From Crossaster papposus (Eukaryota > Echinodermata > Asteroidea > Velatida > Solasteridae), in assembly GCA_037893245.1 (NCBI GenBank), contig JBAIAA010000254.1:620001-684000 (forward strand): DNA of 64,000 bases, read 5' to 3'. Under the pieces are notes generated by a model. It did not search any database, was not told the DNA's origin, and saw nothing but the letters and a program-made list of their open reading frames with translations. Positions 13,917 through 25,052 of this stretch are shown here, in pieces. The position numbers were made by a program, and so were the translations under genes. The number at the start of each line of letters is the position of its first letter. Position 1 is the stretch's first letter.

Positions 13917-14309
13917 AAAACTAACATCGGTAGTCAAAGATCAGCAAATGTTGTCTCAAATGAAATGTGATTTAATTTTGGGCACATCCACTGAATGACT
14001 TGATTTCCAACATGGCTGCGCTCAAGCTTGAAACTTTAAATTAGTATAGAAATCAGGGCATGGTTAAATTATAGATTAAAACAGTTTGTGTTGTTTGATT
14101 TGTGTTCACTTCTGGCAATGTACATGTTGTGCAACAACTTTAAGTTCATCGTGCAAAAATGCAAGCATATACATTTTTTTCGGAAGAAACCTAATACTAA
14201 CCTGTGTAGCGTTTCGAGAAAAAAATTCGGCAGCTGGTTTGTGCGTAAATGTATATTAATGAGAAAGAACATTGGCAACTCAGCTACATTAAAGAACTAT
14301 AAAGAACGG

Positions 14310-14392
14310 CCGTCCTTAACCAACTCGCCGATACTATGGTAGAGAGGCGAGCTATTGGTCGAAAGGTCTGTGGTTCGAATCCGGCTATCGTT
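14310..14392 (+). pseudogene. tRNA-like sequence
   Basis: B box TGGTTCGAATCCGGC preceded by an A-box-like ATGGTAGAGAGGCGAGC. No complete cloverleaf; likely a SINE head. Confidence 0.35.
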
Positions 14393-16837
14393 TATCTTTT
14401 TCTTCGCCCAAATTATCTTGGGGATTACTTTAACCATAACGCAAGGCTGAGGGGAAACCGGATTAGGTTCCCTAAGTGCCGTGAAAAATACAAGAATCGC
14501 TGCACGAGATAGTTCACGGCAACTTCCTATCTTCCCATCTGTTTTTGTATTTTCACGGGAAAATGTATTCATGAAGGGCTTTCATTCTGAAAGGCCAAGC
14601 ATAAAGTGGCGACTGGAGAGGTACTGATAAGCACCGCACATTACTACGAGTAATGGGCCCGTGTCGCTTCACATTGTTGGGTCGTTAATGTGCTCGCCAT
14701 AAACACGGTTGCTCGCTCCGCGTCGAGTGGCTTTCAGCATGAGAGGAATACCACTTGGTTGGCATTAATCCTCGTTTGGTTGAAATGTTGATTTTGTTTA
14801 AGCAGTCAGAGCACACAAATGGGCATGCAGTGGAGACTGCATACAACCAACAGCATTCAGATCAACTCTCCACAATAGCAAATTTATTTCATTTGGAACA
14901 ATTTTGAGTATGACTGGAGAACACGGACGTTGGCCCTCTCGTCAAATAACCAACTATATGAATACTTAATTGATGTCGGTTCCGCCAAAACAGACTCAAA
15001 TACCTGCCCAAGTATTTTTCCCACAGTTCCCTGAAATTCTCGTTCCAAAATAACCTCAAATCAATTTCAAAACAAACCAACAATAATATTAACCACGTGC
15101 ATTATTAACCATAAAGCAATGACCCTGAAAGTTGTAAGAATTAATATTTTGCTTTGAAGGTGTTCATTTTATATATACGAAACCTAAAAGAAATTATGTT
15201 TGTCGCATAAAATAAATGCACAGACAAATGAACTCATAAATAAGTCGCATGAAAAAAACACCGATCTCGCGTCCGATAGAATTAAGCACACACTCTGAAA
15301 GAAGGCCACCGTTATAATTTAACGTGATTAATTTTATTCACAGCTCCGTGTGCCCGGCATTAAATTGCCGGCATATTGTTTTTTGCTCATCCTGCACATC
15401 AGTTTCGCGCGCGCGCGCTTGCTCGATAGCTCGCGGCTGGCTTTTTTTTTCACGCCGTTTTTTTCTTTTCCCGCCAAATCGAATCAATACGATGCCTAGC
15501 CACGCTGGATCGTTTTGTTTTGTTTTTGGCTGTTGCTTGCTTCTTTACAGAGTGTTGACACGAATGTGCGGCGGGGGAGGGCACTCAAGCTTCTATCGCC
15601 ACTGAACAAATTAGTACGATCTCATAAATGACTGAATCCCTCGAAACGAGTCTTTAGGGCAAGTTTTCAGGTACATGTATTAGTTGTTCACATGCAGTAG
15701 AACGTACACCGTTTGCTTATCATGTTGGTGTATTGTTCAGGTTAACATCGTATAGTGTAAGGTTGTTATTTTGGTATAGGCGCTGACTGTTTCCATTGAT
15801 TCCTATTGCGTAGGACACTGTTCAAATGTGCATTTTACTCAAAAGTAGTACTGGCGACTTGCGACTCATTTTGTTGGGTTGAGACACAATAATTACTATG
15901 CACTCGGGATGACAAATTGCGCCGTTGGAGCCCCCGAAGCAAACCAGGCAGAGGTGAAACCGAAGAGAGAAAAAATCCGAGAAAGGTGGCAATTTATCTT
16001 GGCTTCGTTTGCTTAGATGCGGTCTACTGGCCACTTTCGAAAATCGAAGGGTGACATTTATTTAAACTGGAGTTTTGTTTAATGATGCACCGATAATATA
16101 CGCAGCTTCACGAGTTTCGAGGCAAATTATACAAGACATGGAACTGAAGGCTGTTAAGATCTCCCGTCCTCCACGTGGATAGAAATTGATCAAAAGACTA
16201 ACTGAAAGGCAATCATAATAATATAATGTGTTCAAATTGATGAACGGATTAAATTTCAAAACTGGCTGATTGGCGTCGGTAAACCACAAAATGTATGGAT
16301 TAATTTCGATGAACAGGTGTTTTTAATTCGCGCAAGACAAACGATATGCAGCCCCCTAAATACAATATTTGCATTTCATATTTGTTTTACCAATTCTAGG
16401 TGAAACACCTGTCCCTGCAAAGTGTTGAAAATGCCTACCGTTTATAACAATTTAAAACCCTGTAGTACGCATAGTGCTGAATCCAGGTATTCTGTGACTT
16501 ATCTGGAACACTCGCTGGCACCAAACAAACCTCCCGAGACACCGCCTTGTCCGAATAATGAGAAATTCCTTGCCCCCTCAGGTATAAGTTAGCCAGGAAG
16601 ATGAATTCATAAGTGACAACTTGAGTAATTGGAACATACAAGTAGTGTCAGTTGAAACGGCTAAATATATAGCTGCATTCTGGAACTATTAGTTCTGTTG
16701 CCGTGTACCAAGTGATGATGATGATGATGATGATTCTCAGAGGCGGCCTGGCACACAAAACCGAGACTGACTCGATAGTAAACGTTTTATTCCCAAACAA
16801 TATCCGGATTGTATGTATACATCAACCTATATATAAC

Positions 16838-16907
16838 AATGCGTGCCTATATTAAAAGTATACTGTAAAGGGCCTACAATACTTTTAATTAGATACGCAT
16901 TGTCATA
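16838..16907. other. Imperfect ~25-bp hairpin
   Basis: ACAATGCGT...ATTAAAAGTAT is followed after 17 bases by ATACTTTTAAT...ACGCATTGT. The internal part of the stem is mismatched. Size is compatible with a small RNA precursor or a mini foldback element. Confidence 0.4.
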
Positions 16908-17150
16908 GCTGGATGTATAAATACAATTGTCATCTTCCGCGGATCACTCCGGTGGCTCAGTTGGATAATATACATCGTGGGCATAAAGGTTGGGGAAACG
17001 AGTCATGATGTTGCGCTGTTTATAAGTCGGATGTTTTTTGTCCTAATTCGCGGCTATGGCGGATTATTTTTTTCAAATGGAAATCAAGTCCGTAATTTCG
17101 ATAGGTTTGAAGAAAAATAGTTCTTCTCATTTAAATTGTGTTTTTATCTG

Positions 17151-17391
17151 TTAAAGGTAGGATATACCATTGGTAATTGCTCGAATTATCATGAATGGGT
17201 GGATTTGGGGGGTTGGCGATTGCGAATTTTGTTTTATAAAATTCAATTGTTCTCAATAATTACAGGATATCTAGCGCAATAATTTTGCTGGATGCCTAGA
17301 ATCATTATTTACTTTCAAATGAGTAAGACATTTCTTAATAATTCGGTAGTAAATATTTTCGATATCTGCAAATGGTGTATCCTACCTTTAA
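17151..17391 (+). mobile_element. Foldback MITE family with TTAA ends, internally deleted copy (241 bp)
   Basis: Both termini and both TTAA borders are intact, but the middle (about 150 bp) is missing compared with the copy at 12771. Confidence 0.65.
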
Positions 17392-19335
17392 GTCCAAATC
17401 TCATAGCGTACACCAAACTCGGATGTCATTTGGTACGGTACGCTACACCCAAACGACAGCTCTCCAATCTGATAAGAACCGAATATCTCGACTGCTATTT
17501 GGAACGTCGTGGGCTTGTGTTATTGTCGAAGTTGGTACTTGAATGGCGCTCTCGCGTACAAAAAAAACTGATTCGCCTGGAGTGAGATTTTGTGATAAAT
17601 AACCCGGGCCGGAAAAAAAATAAAAAATATTCAATCTATTTTTTTCTAGTCCAGGACGACATTCTAGACTTAGATATACGGTGCCTCTTGCATACAATAA
17701 AACATTGCATTAACTGAGTGTGTCTATACCTACAAAAATCATTACTTTAAATAATAAATACATTACTTTAAAGGTAATCTATTTCAAGAAACGTCAAACC
17801 GCATAACACGCATAAAACAATGCAACGTCACGAACCAACTTGAAGCCGTGACGTCATCGAATAATAGATACTGACGTTTCTCCTATCGAGGTGGCATCAA
17901 CAGCACAAGTTTTTTTTCCAATGACACAGAGACATAGAGGTTTCCTTTGGTCCCTAAATTTGTCGCCAATTGTTATGAACGTTTTTCATTTTAGTTCCTT
18001 CGTGATTTACCAACACGTTACGTCAATACGTGCGTTATTTTAACACGAAAATAAAACACTGGCCAGTTCGCATCTCAGTTAAAACACACAGTACCAAATT
18101 TATGATTGATCTTCTTTTGAAAAGCATCAAAAACAACAATAACATCTTCTTACAAAGATTAGTTCGAAAATCATAATGTATACACTCCACGTCCCCTTTT
18201 TTAACGTTAATTTGATACTTTTGTTTTTCAAAATCCACCTGGAATGTCGATAGAACATCACGTTGCGTATTTTTTTTTTCAGACTCTGTATCTTTGGAAA
18301 AGGGATAGAATGTGATTTGGTCTGCAGAAACCCTTCAAATGGTGTTTTGTTGTCATCTATTCTGCGGCACAGATGCACTGCTTACAATTCCAAAGGTCAT
18401 GGTACGCTACCCAGAATGCCGTAGGTTTCCTTCAGAGAATTATGTTAAGCCGCATTAACGCCGCGGCTCAGATGCGCTGCATACAATGTGTACACAACAT
18501 CAATTTCACCATGTGAAGGGTTTTCCGAGATCACATCGAAAATATGAACCTTGATCTTGCGAATTATCTTAATCCAAACATTAAGAACAAAAGTGACGCT
18601 GCGATTCAGTACAATCTGGAAGCGGGCAGTAACCCGAACGCCTGGCAGTGGGGATTTTCTGTCATAATTGGACGGCCATGTGGGATAAAATACACACAAA
18701 AATAACCACATGCTGTTTTTGATGTTATGTCGATTCTCGAACATCCTTAATTGCTTAACCAGTGGTTAGTGGTGTCGGAAATACAAGCTTACAGGTTAGA
18801 AAATTACTGAGGGCTTGATCTGTGGAAAGTGTTCAGTATTACATGTACCAAAAATAGCGCTATACGTGTACACGGCAACAGGTTACGTGGACGAATCCAC
18901 TCATTGGCAGAAACATTGGGGATAACAAGGAATTGGGACTTTATCCTCAACACAATTCCCTCATTTTAAGAAACATATAGACATATACTTGCTGTATCCT
19001 AGATTTTATGTCATTGCGACAGCTTGCTGTTATTTCAAAAGATTCTTGCTTTTTACGATGATTGCACCCATCTTGTTCAAAAGGAATCGAACAGACTGAT
19101 TTATCCGGGAACTGATATAATCCTCGTACGGTAAATCTTCGATTCTCCTCGTCCATAATTCAGATTGGAATGTTACAATTTACAGCAATGTTTCTTTCCT
19201 GGTTATGGTTCATGGGTTGCAGACCTTTGGATAGTCTGCTGTTTTGGAATGTGACTCCCACTTGCTGGAACCGACGTCTCGCTAGACATCGGGTGTTTTG
19301 AGTGTACACCTGTTGGGACTAAATTGGAATGCGCT

Positions 19336-20226
19336 TCACTGCTGAACGCTCACGACACCCTTGCCGGCTACGACCGCTTCCCCCTTCGCTCGCTCCGGTT
19401 GCACGTTGGTCAGAGCCGAGGTGTACGGTATACCATCCTCTGCGGCCTCCTGCTGCGAAGCCACCGGCATGTAGGGCGGGAAGGTGTTCTCAGCATCCAC
19501 TCGGATCTCCTCTCGGTAACTGATGTCGTCATCTGTTGCGAAGGAGAAGCTTGGGACGAGGAGCGAGGCGGCAATGACTAGCCCGCCGACGCACATCATG
19601 ATCAGCCCCGCCAGTTTGGCCGAGTCCAGTTTCCGGTTGAACTGCCGCGCCTCCTCATCTACTACAGGGATGTCCTCGTTGTAGCCCAGGACCTCCTTCC
19701 TTGGGGTGATGAAGTAGCCGACAACCAGCGCCAGGATGGCCAGGATCAGGATGTTTAGGCCGACCCAGGCTCCAGCCTTCCACCAGACCGGGGAGCAGCC
19801 GCAGAGGCGGCGTCGCTTCCGGGCCGCCAGGTCGGCCAAGGGATGCTCCTCGTCGTCACAGCAGTAGATGTCGTCCCGGTCCTTGAAGGCCGGGTCCTCC
19901 TCGTAGAACTTGTGCAAGTAGGACTTGACGCCGAAGGAGTCGGAACTGGCCGGAGAATCCACCAAGGACCGGTCGCTGTGCTCGCTCTCCGAAACACTCT
20001 CTAGCCGGGGCGGCCGGGTCAGCTTGCGGCGGGCCACGGCAGCTTGCGAGGCAGCCCCGGTCCCTGCCGCCGCACTTCCGATACTCCCAGAAGAGGCCGG
20101 TGGGGGAGGAGCCGGCTTGGGCACAGGAGGGCGGGGTCGAACGACACTGCCTGCCCCGGGACCCATGCCCGAGGGCACCGATTGTGTCCCTCCATTTGCA
20201 CCGTTATTTACCGATTGGTGCTCCAT
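19336..20226 (-). CDS. NRSN: Neurensin-like two-pass vesicle membrane protein, 296 aa
   Basis: One uninterrupted coding exon. Residues 1-95 are low complexity (proline stretch at 31-43, then Ala/Gly, then a Ser/Asp-rich segment). Residues 99-108 read GVKSYLHKFYEE, almost the neurensin motif GVxSYLHxFYE. Two membrane helices follow at about 151-173 and 204-226, separated by a short loop containing VVDEEARQFN (vertebrate VVDTHAVQFN). The tail keeps NVQP, as in human NRSN1. Vertebrate neurensins sit in neuronal vesicles and act in neurite growth; they are about 195-200 aa, so this protein has a longer N-terminus and an inserted Cys/Asp/Arg-rich segment (121-145). The exon is clearly GC-richer than its surroundings. 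Start chosen as the first ATG of the long frame; two short upstream reading frames precede it. Neuronal role here is inferred from family. Confidence 0.87.
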   Translation of the reverse strand: MEHQSVNNGANGGTQSVPSGMGPGAGSVVRPRPPVPKPAPPPPASSGSIGSAAAGTGAASQAAVARRKLTRPPRLESVSESEHSDRSLVDSPASSDSFGVKSYLHKFYEEDPAFKDRDDIYCCDDEEHPLADLAARKRRRLCGCSPVWWKAGAWVGLNILILAILALVVGYFITPRKEVLGYNEDIPVVDEEARQFNRKLDSAKLAGLIMMCVGGLVIAASLLVPSFSFATDDDISYREEIRVDAENTFPPYMPVASQQEAAEDGIPYTSALTNVQPERAKGEAVVAGKGVVSVQQ

Positions 20227-20304
20227 GATTCTGTTGATTTTCTAATTGCAGGTGATGTCAGCGAAACCACTCATCATAGCCGTGCTGTAGTCATTCGGTC
20301 CATT
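20227..20304 (-). promoter_or_regulatory. 5' UTR part of the neurensin-like coding exon, with two short upstream ORFs
   Basis: On the minus strand a pyrimidine-rich tract ending ccccttcacag makes a strong splice acceptor, placing the exon's first base at 20304. Between it and the main ATG are two short reading frames: one of 9 codons (20303-20274) and one of 11 codons starting ATGATG (20277-20242). They overlap each other and both stop before the main start. Such frames commonly lower translation of the main protein. Confidence 0.5.
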
Positions 20305-22302
20305 CTGTGAAGGGGAACGAACAAACAAAAAAGGAATAAGATATCAGCATGGTAAAGGAATCACTCCCAAAATTAACAATCCTCAGTATCTACAGCCACA
20401 CCTGCCATTCTTTCGGAATCTGTAATAATTCTGACTATGTACACAGCCCATTGTCTTTCAAAACATCATGTCTTTGCATGAAGAACGCAATTTTCCGTCA
20501 CAGCAATACCCCCAAGCATCTGGAAGAATGAAGCAGTTGCAATAAAGTGTCCTACGTAGGAACACAATCAAAACAATCCACAGTGTAGCAATTATAACCA
20601 TTTTACCATTTGGAGGGAAGTCTATGGAATCGCCGCTATAGTTAGTGTCTATATAATATGCAAACATATTCGGCAATTAATTACGCAAAACGAGACTTTG
20701 TCTTGACCACAAGATTATGTTAATTTAGCGGGCGCCATCTATCGCGTCTTCCACAGCTTAGTCCACATTTCTGATCTAAATGACGTCACAACTGATTAAT
20801 TAATACGCGCAGGTCGCATACAATTACAGTTGCTTTATTAGACATTCACACGCGTATATGACTACACACGTGAATGTCGGATACTCAGACTAGGGGAAAG
20901 TCTACTGGAGGGTTCAGTATACAGACATTTAATTTCGATACCCTCCAGCCCTTCAACTAAACGAAGTCCTTGGTGATATCGACTGAGTGGGTGCACTATC
21001 AAAAATTAGCTCGCAGCCGCGTATACGCACGCCTGGAGGCCTCGAAGCAAAATTCTACGTCTACTATTGAACTCAAAGCAAAACAAAATAATTGCATTTC
21101 CGCGCGCAGTGACTTTTTTTCTCATTTCTTCAATGCATATCCGGGGGCGGATTTGAAAAACACCATTACAAGATTATGTTAGAGTGAATATTATTAAGTA
21201 CGGTCATAAAGGACAGCGATGAATTTTATCTTTGCGTTAAGCGAGACGTGCACCTATAATTATTTTAACATTCGAGAAAAAAATTTAAAAAAAATTTTAC
21301 AAACAAATCGAGAAATAAGCAGTAACTAACGTCATCGCAGCCCGATCTGTTATCCCTACTAAATACCACCCACTTAATGCTAGTCCAGTTCAAAGCCAGC
21401 ACTGTAAGTACAATTTGTTCCCGAGAGACAAATGACGCCAAATTATGTACATCTGTGTTCATCAAGCATACAAAAAAACAACTTGCATATCCCTACGCAA
21501 AGGTTTTGGCCAATATCTCTATTCGCACGAAGAGCTGTAATACTAGCGTCATACGAGTTGCGTCACGACATCAACGATTGCGTGTAATTAATTAGCCGCG
21601 CATTTAATTATCTCCCCCGTAACACCCCCAAACGAAGTGTGCACAAAATACGGTAGACCAGATTCGACGGGAAAATAATCCAGTCTTAATTTTTATCAGG
21701 ACTTGCGTGTTATTTGTAACACACCAATCGGTCCATCGATCAGAGAAACGTAACATTTTCGAATCTAGAACAAACAAAAACACATAAAGCTCCAGACGAT
21801 GCATGATTCCGGGAAAGATATTCTCGGAACCCCAACCTTGGAATACACGGCAGTATATGGTGTAAAAACACACGATGTCTTCAATATCAAGCGGGTGTGT
21901 AATGGGGTTTGGCGAAGCGAAACTTTTGTTTTTTTTATGACCAAGACGATAGAGCGCGTTCGTTGCTAATAAAAAAATAAAAAAATCATCTAGTCGATAA
22001 TATTCCTATACCGTATACTGTTGTTTTATCGCATCCTTCGCGAGCGTACCGTCGTTTTAAACTGAAATTCTCCATGCGTACACGAAGTTACAAAATCAGA
22101 GAGGATTTATGATAGAATAAAGACAAAAACCGTACGACAATTAATTATAAAAGGTCAAAATATATTTGTGTTTTCGAAGTAAAGAGGCTATAATATTAAA
22201 ACGGAACAATTCACAAGGTTGAAACAATTATGCATGCTTATCGTAGACGCGTTTTATATATTGGATTTCTATGGGATGTCGTCTTTAAACCAGTACTAAC
22301 AT

Positions 22303-22406
22303 GGCCGTTTTCCAAACCCCAGCTTGAGTTCCGTCTCCGCTGTCATTGCCAAACTGCATGAGGGAAGCCAAAGATGAAGACGAAGCTGGGATTTGGAAAA
22401 TTGTCC
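22303..22406. mobile_element. Tiny foldback element, copy 1 (104 bp)
   Basis: GGCCGTTTTCCAAACCCCAG at the left is matched by a diverged complement at the right (GCTGGGATTTGGAAAA). A second copy lies at 40620-40734 in SMCT-a intron 6. Confidence 0.5.
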
Positions 22407-22922
22407 AGATTACCGTATTTGTTTGTAATTATAGGCATATTTTGAAAGGTACTTAATTTACAAGTCAATGTTATGTAAGGAATGGAATATGCGAAACTAA
22501 AAATAAGAGTAAGATTAATTGCGAAAAATAGCGGAATAAATACAGTTAATTGATGCATAACTAAAAGTAATATACATATGTTTGTAACATCAACATTTTA
22601 AAACAATTTTTATGAACATTAAAGAAAAAAATTACTCAAAAATAGGTACACTTAGGCGCAGTACATCTTTAATGTCACTGATTTAATTTCTTCTATACCT
22701 ATAAATCTGTTGTTGTTTACAAGTATAGAATGCGCAAAAATTTACATCGAATAAATAATTAAATATATTCAAAAATGTTAAGTGAAATACTGCAAGCTGG
22801 GGGATAGGCGATGCAAAAATCTATTTCGCCTGTAAAGCCGCACTCGACTCACAACCTGGGAGGCAAGGCAAAATCAACGTATAGTAATACAAGATGGCTG
22901 CCACACATTATGCGTAACCTAC

Positions 22923-23500
22923 CTTATTTCCAATGCAAACCGACAATTCGAAACCCTCGTCTGTAGGCTAGGCATCCATCACCGAGTGAAAACGAGCTGG
23001 GATTCCTAGAGATTCCCGCTTTGCTTCTCCTCCTCGATGTTTGCAGCTCACGCTTTTCCCGATGTCGTGGCGGTAAAATCCTGAGATTGAGCCAAAAATC
23101 AGGGGACAAGAGAGCTCCGAAAACGCCTCACAAAACACTGCGGGAGATGATGTTGATGCGAATCGAAGCAGTATGCAATCAACGGATCTCCTCCAATCAC
23201 TCCGCGTTTGCGCACCGTGTGATTATTTCTCTTTCTTCTCCCTTTTTTTCCTTCCTCTAGCTCTCGCCTGCCTCCGCAGCAATATTTCCCCGTGGAAAAA
23301 TGCGCAGTTACCGTCGTTGCATCCCACGCAAGGACAACACCGGACCGACTTCGCAAAATTCTTATCTCTGATATGCACGCAGAACGCACCTCATTTAAAT
23401 AATCATCGTCGTATGTGTATGTATTATGTGTGTGCTGCACGTTATCCGGCGCGGCGATTCTGTTTGGAACGGAAGAGATTGAAACGGTGAACACATGCGC
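22923..23500 (-). other. Possible 5' untranslated exon and promoter zone of the neurensin-like gene
   Basis: On the minus strand the sequence ...GGAAATAAG followed by GTAGGT at 22922 is a strong splice donor, about 2.6 kb upstream of the acceptor at 20304. The stretch on its upstream side is richer in C, G and CpG than its neighbours, as expected for a promoter. The upstream limit is a guess. Minus-strand reading frames here have no recognisable product. Confidence 0.3.
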
Positions 23501-23901
23501 TGGGAGATGGCGACTTGCAAATCGATGAAGGCTGATATTTGATGCTTTAAGTTGTTTTTGATCCGCAAACGAAGGGTGAATCATTAATTGAGAGTTATCA
23601 GCGATATAAAAGCGGGAATGGAATAGCGGTGGGTTATTGACGGCTGTTTATAAGTCCTATTGGCATGTCCTTTAAGATGCCCAGAATCTTAATACCTGAC
23701 TGTTTCGATTTTATTGACGCAACCTTCTAAAAACAGGAAATAAAAAAATATCAAAAAAGAAAATAAACCCTTAAAATTTAAAATAATATTAAAAAGAAAC
23801 TAAAATAAATGATAGACAATAATTATTAACAATTCATGTATTTTATTAATTAATTATTGTTTACTAAAAGTACGTTTTCTTTTAATTGTTTGATTTTACA
23901 A

Positions 23902-24341
23902 TGACCCGCTCCAGGAAAAGGTGACATAAGTCGCAAAAACTAAAAATATAGTTATGTACATGATGAAAAAGTCCAGAATATAAGCTTTCATTTGGTACAT
24001 AGTACAGCTCCATAGCCCCTCCCGTTCCGATGATATGACGTTTTTGCATATTAATGGTTCCATGGAATTCAAAATACACGACTGAGAAAACAGTCTTCGA
24101 AACACAACAAAACTAAGACAATACATTGGAACCATGCACTCTTAAAAAAATTCATTTCACTTTATTTATCGAATTTCAGCTTTTTGTTAATTAAATCTGA
24201 AACTTTGGATATTAAAGATGTCATTTAAGACAAAAAATGAAAATCAAATTCTGACCAAAAAAATAATCCCTATTGACTTTAACAGGTCATTACTCATAAA
24301 TGCATAGCGCAACTTATGTCACCTTTTCCTGGAGCGGGTCA
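23902..24341. mobile_element. Inverted-repeat DNA element (440 bp)
   Basis: Inverted ends TGACCCGCTCCAGGAAAAGG continuing through GTGACATAAG; the first 30 bp or so are matched by their complement at the right end (24308-24341). The AT-rich interior has no coding capacity. No clear target duplication, so the superfamily is unknown. Confidence 0.6.
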
Positions 24342-24777
24342 CATTATTATTTGTCTGTTGTTAAATCAAATTGACACTGCCATATTTTGTTGAAACCGTT
24401 GCAATTGTATTTTGTACAACATTCAAAACGGGAATTCATGCTCATTTTGTAATTGTATACAAAATATTAACGAGATCAAATTGAACACAACACAACGCAA
24501 CACAACCTGTTAATGAGAAACCGACAGAGTTTGATAACGGAGAGGACAGTTAATCTACCAGCGCAGTTGCCTGGTGTTATCGGTGAAACGGCTGCGCTTG
24601 AGGGTTGTTTTCTCAGGATATCTAACACATAAACGAGCAAACCTCTGTATGTAATTTTTTCATTTGCTGTCAATAATCGCTCCTATTTACTTAACTGTCT
24701 GCTCGGAATCCCCACCAGTAGCCTACCCGTACCAAATTATTTAAATTGAATACTTCTCAAAGCGAACACAGAAATTA

Positions 24778-24848
24778 GCAAGGCAGAACTCGAACCTGCG
24801 ACCTCCGGAAAACCGGACCGGCGCTCTACCAACTGAGCTATCTTGCCC
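24778..24848 (-). pseudogene. tRNA-like sequence (pseudo-tRNA or SINE head)
   Basis: Minus strand: GGGCAAG acceptor-like start, A box TAGCTCAGTTGGTAGAGC, B box GGTTCGAGTTC, and an acceptor 3' strand CTTGC. The D and T stems form, but one extra base lies between acceptor and D stem and position 33 of the anticodon loop is not T, so a working tRNA is unlikely. Confidence 0.5.
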
Positions 24849-24982
24849 TATGTTTGGTCTCCCAAATTGTCAGTATCTTTGTTCGAGGGCGCTAGTCAGA
24901 AGTCATAAACCCCAGAATGCCGTGTGGCTAGGATGACACCTAATTTTACAATACAACCTGCAGGAAGCGACATTGTGGGGAT

Positions 24983-25052
24983 CACAAATAAAGCACAAGA
25001 GAAACTGACTAGGTAAATGTACATAGTCAGTTTCCCTTGTGGTTTATTTGTG
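24983..25052. other. Near-perfect 29-bp hairpin with a 12-base loop
   Basis: The left arm 24983-25011 and right arm 25024-25052 pair at 27 of 29 positions. The size resembles a microRNA precursor, but its place at the end of a retroposed insertion argues for a structural end of the element. Confidence 0.55.

Larger units (their letters stand above)
13159..19335. other. Non-coding stretch downstream of the neurensin-like gene
   Basis: Holds the 119-bp duplication, a tRNA-like piece at 14310, an (ATG)n run at 16714, a hairpin at 16838 and a foldback copy at 17151. The last few hundred bases before 19336 should be the 3' UTR of the neurensin-like gene, but I could not identify its poly(A) signal. 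Confidence 0.5.
24755..25052. mobile_element. 298-bp insertion with a 13-bp target duplication, holding a tRNA-like segment and a hairpin
   Basis: TAAATTGAATACT occurs exactly at 24742-24754 and again at 25053-25065. Long A/T-rich duplications of this size are typical of LINE-driven retroposition. Inside are a minus-strand tRNA-like sequence (24778-24848) and a 70-base hairpin (24983-25052) that abuts the right duplication. The order is unusual for a SINE, whose tRNA part should sit at one end. Confidence 0.55.

Noticed and set aside
16945-17030. A-box-like GGTGGCTCAGTTGGATAA
   Set aside because: No acceptable B box at the right distance and no cloverleaf.
23099-23584. 161-codon open frame on the minus strand
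   Set aside because: No recognisable domain and low-complexity basic stretches; it lies in the CpG-richer zone upstream of the neurensin-like gene and is better read as leader or promoter sequence.
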